Source of the DNA: Lysinibacillus_B sp050613145
GTDB lineage: Bacteria; Bacillota; Bacilli; Bacillales_A; Planococcaceae
Length of the DNA: 64,000 bases
Assembly: GCF_050613145.1 (NCBI RefSeq)
Contig: NZ_CP192507.1
Location: 3,720,001 to 3,784,000, forward strand
Direction of reading: 5' to 3'
Shown piece after piece: positions 61,400 through 64,000 of the stretch; within the stretch, counting starts at the first letter, position 1; each line of letters opens with the position of its first letter. The translations under genes and the position numbers were made by a program. Below the pieces are notes generated by a model that had not been told where the DNA came from, made no database searches, and saw only the letters and a list, made by a program, of their open reading frames with translations.

Positions 61400-62750
61400 A
61401 ATCTTCTAAAACAACTGTTTCGTAGAAGTTCACAATGATTTTCGCTGCTTGCGCACGTGTTAAATAACCTGCTGGATTAAATTTCCCCGTATTCCCTACA
61501 CCTGTCGCAATGTCAAAATCATATAAGAACGTAATCGCCTGTTTGTATTCATCGTTATACGTCTCAATATCTGTAAACGGTGCTACTTGTGTTGGCTCAT
61601 ATTGTTCCCCTGTGATATGAATATATGCTCGGTGCATCATCATCGCAACCTCAGCACGTGTGATTTTTTCACTCGGCTTAAATAATGTCCCTGCACCTTT
61701 TACAATTTCCGCTTCATACGCTGCGGCCACTTCCGATTGCGTTTCAATCGCATACGTTGTCATATCTTTAAATGGTACTGCTGCCGTTGCTTCTAGTTGT
61801 AGAGCACGCGCTAAAATAGACGTAATTTGCACACGTGTTAACGAATCATTCGGCTTAAATGTACCATCGCTATACCCTTTCATTAAGCCATATTCCGCTA
61901 CACCCACCGCATAAGGATATGCCCAATTGTCTTGTGGAATATCCGTAAAATCAAGTAATACTTCTGGTAGCGGCATCAGCATAATATATTCAAGCACCGG
62001 CCCGGCAAATTGGTCCGCCACTGCTTCATATCCCGCTTCGCTTAAATGAATATTTTGTGGATTTGGTAAATACGCTTTAACATCGGATGCCACAACATCC
62101 GCCACTTTTACAAAATACATGTCATTCAATTCCACTACTCGCTGAATCGCTGTATCCATAACCGTCACAAGGAAGTTTAACTGTTTCGTAGCACCTTCTA
62201 CGTACGGGAATGGATTATAGTACCCCATCACAAATACATCCGCTGTCGGATTTAATTGTGCAATCCGCTTTAAAATCGCGTCATAATTGGCCAAGACTCG
62301 CTCAATGGCTTGTTTCACTTGTTGTTCGTCAAATTGCATTTCGCCTGCTTCATTACGTGTTAGATTTTTTAACACATCATTTGCACCAATACTAATGGTA
62401 ATCACATCTGCTTTTTTCACTTCATCTAACAGCGATACTTGCTCCGCTGTTTCAGAGGAAGGTTTGACCACATCTGATTTCAACTCTTTTAGCACGTCCT
62501 CTGTCGTATAACCAGGAAAGGCAAATCCTTTATTATACGATGCCAGTAAATGCTCTTCCTCTAACATTTGTGCTAAATAATCCGCATACCCTTGTCCTAT
62601 TTCACCTGTTTCAATTATCCCTGCAGCAAGTGAATCCCCTAATGCGACATAATGTGCTGGTTCCCCTTCATTGCCTGTCATGGCTGCTGCTGGACTCACT
62701 ACTAGTTGAAATGCTAATAGTAAGGTTGCTACCCATTTTACTACGCGCAA
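61398..62750 (-). CDS. Surface SGNH/GDSL hydrolase with three SLH domains
   Basis: 450 residues. Signal peptide (RVVKWVATLLLAFQLVVSPA, then AAA), SGNH domain with block I Ser in YVALGDSLAAG, block III SIGANDVLKN and the His/Asp pair in NIHLSEAGYEAVA, then three SLH repeats (about residues 270-445) with TRVQI/TRAEV/TRAQA signatures. It should be anchored to the cell-wall polymer and act on an acyl ester outside the cell. The TTG at 62750 has GAAGGAGG seven bases upstream and gives a proper signal peptide. Confidence 0.92.
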   Translation of the reverse strand: MRVVKWVATLLLAFQLVVSPAAAMTGNEGEPAHYVALGDSLAAGIIETGEIGQGYADYLAQMLEEEHLLASYNKGFAFPGYTTEDVLKELKSDVVKPSSETAEQVSLLDEVKKADVITISIGANDVLKNLTRNEAGEMQFDEQQVKQAIERVLANYDAILKRIAQLNPTADVFVMGYYNPFPYVEGATKQLNFLVTVMDTAIQRVVELNDMYFVKVADVVASDVKAYLPNPQNIHLSEAGYEAVADQFAGPVLEYIMLMPLPEVLLDFTDIPQDNWAYPYAVGVAEYGLMKGYSDGTFKPNDSLTRVQITSILARALQLEATAAVPFKDMTTYAIETQSEVAAAYEAEIVKGAGTLFKPSEKITRAEVAMMMHRAYIHITGEQYEPTQVAPFTDIETYNDEYKQAITFLYDFDIATGVGNTGKFNPAGYLTRAQAAKIIVNFYETVVLED

Positions 62751-62829
62751 ACTAACGCCTCCTTCTCTAAGATTACTAATTCTATAATTACATAAAAGTA
62801 CAAATTTTTCCTGCATAAAGTGAAACTTT

Positions 62830-63088
62830 AATCAGCGGGGGTTTTGACGTACAGGACGTGCTAATGCCGACGTCGTCACACGGACGTGACGTATTTTAGT
62901 CGGCCCTCATCCCCACTGATTGAGAGAGGAACGCAAGCTAAGAACGCCACGTCATGTGGCAACGCCTGCGTGACCAACGTCCTGTTGCCCTGAACCAATC
63001 GGGCTTTTACGGGCAGTTGATCTCCCACCTATGCTTCTCGATTTTCCTTAAGCCTTGAGGTGGGAGTCTTAATGCCCGTTAATGCGGG
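62830..63088. ncRNA. Strongly structured non-coding element, class unknown
   Basis: About 260 GC-richer bases with at least seven nested or successive perfect helices: AATCAG/CTGATT (outer, 62830 and 62916), GCCGAC/GTCGGC (62866, 62899), CGTCAC/GTGACG (62874, 62886), CAGGACGT/ACGTCCTG (62852, 62977), GCCAC/GTGGC (62946, 62956), CTCCCACCT/AGGTGGGAG (63022, 63058) and ACGGGCA/TGCCCGT (63009, 63073). There is no credible ORF. It may be a large RNA or a dispersed mobile repeat; HEARO/omega RNA-type elements are a first comparison. Strand not decided. Confidence 0.55.
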
Positions 63089-63098
63089 ATAAATAAAA

Positions 63099-63128
63099 AA
63101 ATAAAGGCTAACTCAGTCGGTCAGCCTC
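63099..63128 (-). terminator. Terminator after the GH18 gene
   Basis: AGGCTGAC and GTTAGCCT pair (one wobble); TTTATTTTTTTATTT follows on the minus strand. Confidence 0.8.
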
Positions 63129-63136
63129 TTCATTTT

Positions 63137-64000
63137 TTAAACCTTCTTTATAGTAAAGTACTCCTCAAGCAGTAGCCAATTTTGTGGGAATGATAAGCCG
63201 AGCTTCCAGTAACCGATCCCGCGAAGTTTGAACTTTTTTAAAAGCAGAAATTTTGCTCGGATCGATCTAGCATCTTCAAACCAGACGATATGCTCTTTGC
63301 CTTCATCATCTACATATTCAATAAACGGCGCCTGGGCTGTTGTATCATATTGAATACTTGCATTATAGCGGACAGCAAGTTGAATCGCAGCTTGTGGGCT
63401 AATCGCACGCGCATAAGCTCCGCCCGGCACAAATGGCAATGTCCAATCATAGCCGTATAAATTTTGTCCCATGACAATTTTATTTGGTGGAATTTCCGTC
63501 ACGGCATAATTTAATACGCGCTCTACTTCTTTAATCGGTGATACAGGGAGCGGTGGGCCAGCTGAATAGCCCCATTCATACGTCATTAACATCACAAAAT
63601 CGACTATTTGCCCAACTGCTTTATAATCATGTGCAACAAACCATTTACCCGGTTGATCTGCACGCGTTTTCGGTGCTAGTGCAACACACACAACTAGATT
63701 CACCTCATGAAGCCGCTCGACTGCACGTTGTAAAAACTGATTATATGCTGTCCGCTGATCCCCTGGTATATGCTCCAAATCAAACATGACAGCCTTTACC
63801 CCGTCTAGCTGTTCAGCATATGAAATAATATTTTCTAGCATTAACTCTTGAACAGCGATACTCTGTAAAATATCACTTATCAATTCTCCACTAAACTGGC
63901 CTGCCTCTAAATTGGTCACGACTAACATTACAGCAGCACCTGTCATTTCCACAATATTTGCTATCCCATTGCTCGGTGGTGTGCGAAGACTGCCATCTCG
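63137..64000 (-). CDS. Glycoside hydrolase family 18, spore-cortex type (5' end outside window)
   Basis: 288 codons seen; the frame stays open to the window edge (DGSLRTPPSNGIANIVEM), so an ATG at 63952 is not the true start. GH18 landmarks are the catalytic strand GVKAVMFDLEHIPGDQRTAY, VCVALAPKTRADQPGKWFV, FVMLMTYEWGYSAGPPLPV and VMGQNLYGYDW. The pattern resembles Bacillus YaaH/SleL, which cut cortex peptidoglycan in germination. The missing part may hold LysM or the start of the barrel. Confidence 0.88.
   Translation of the reverse strand, partial: RDGSLRTPPSNGIANIVEMTGAAVMLVVTNLEAGQFSGELISDILQSIAVQELMLENIISYAEQLDGVKAVMFDLEHIPGDQRTAYNQFLQRAVERLHEVNLVVCVALAPKTRADQPGKWFVAHDYKAVGQIVDFVMLMTYEWGYSAGPPLPVSPIKEVERVLNYAVTEIPPNKIVMGQNLYGYDWTLPFVPGGAYARAISPQAAIQLAVRYNASIQYDTTAQAPFIEYVDDEGKEHIVWFEDARSIRAKFLLLKKFKLRGIGYWKLGLSFPQNWLLLEEYFTIKKV

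Overview
The window looks like chromosome of a low-GC, spore-forming Bacillales bacterium, most likely Lysinibacillus/Solibacillus-like (Planococcaceae/Caryophanaceae). This is an inference from gene content: the yeaC-yeaD-yebA-guaA order, DesK/DesR with a desaturase, HemAT, YitJ plus MetH under a SAM riboswitch, a tryptophanase, an SLH-domain esterase and a spore-type GH18 hydrolase. No rRNA or tRNA gene was seen.

Region 1 (1-9476) is mobile and decayed DNA. Two near-identical IS231-type elements sit exactly on the tips of a pair of 38-bp Tn3-type inverted repeats. These repeats enclose a 2.4-kb element with no transposase that carries a secreted-protein gene and a membrane-anchored-protein gene. 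Next come a pair of paralogous helical proteins of unknown function, an IS1182-type element whose transposase has one in-frame stop, and small gene remnants. The remnants include the 5' end of an integrase gene and a displaced 3' end of guaA.

Region 2 (9477-22468) is a roughly 13-kb integrative island, more AT-rich than the core. It lies between the displaced guaA tail and the intact guaA. It has a tyrosine integrase next to guaA and a large primase/zinc-finger/helicase replication protein whose gene is flanked by related GTACACAG repeats. Its cargo looks like defence: a NACHT ATPase, a RES-domain NAD-degrading enzyme divergent from a HEPN/AbiU2-like protein, a receiver-like cREC protein and a zinc-finger nuclease-like protein. 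It also has serine resolvases (one intact, one broken) and a fragment of groEL. A promoter-to-terminator unit of about 0.6 kb without a good ORF lies between rep and int and probably makes a structured RNA. The whole resembles a phage-satellite-like or plasmid-like integrative element, but no packaging or conjugation genes were recognised.

Region 3 (22469-64000) is core genome: guaA with a guanine riboswitch, and yebA/yeaD/yeaC. A nos-type copper-chaperone/ABC cluster (nosL-nosD-nosL-nosY-nosF) occurs without nosZ. It continues with pncB-nadE, a TnrA-box-controlled glnK-amtB operon, a FetAB-type transporter, proline dehydrogenase and tryptophanase. A 21-bp tandem repeat array separates tnaA from desR-desK, followed by the desaturase gene. 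After these come a GGDEF/EAL protein, a GNAT acetyltransferase, metH and yitJ behind a SAM riboswitch, coproporphyrinogen oxidase, HemAT, a Sel1-repeat protein with a LysR regulator, a carboxylesterase, an SLH/SGNH esterase, a second strongly structured non-coding element, and a truncated GH18 gene at the window edge.
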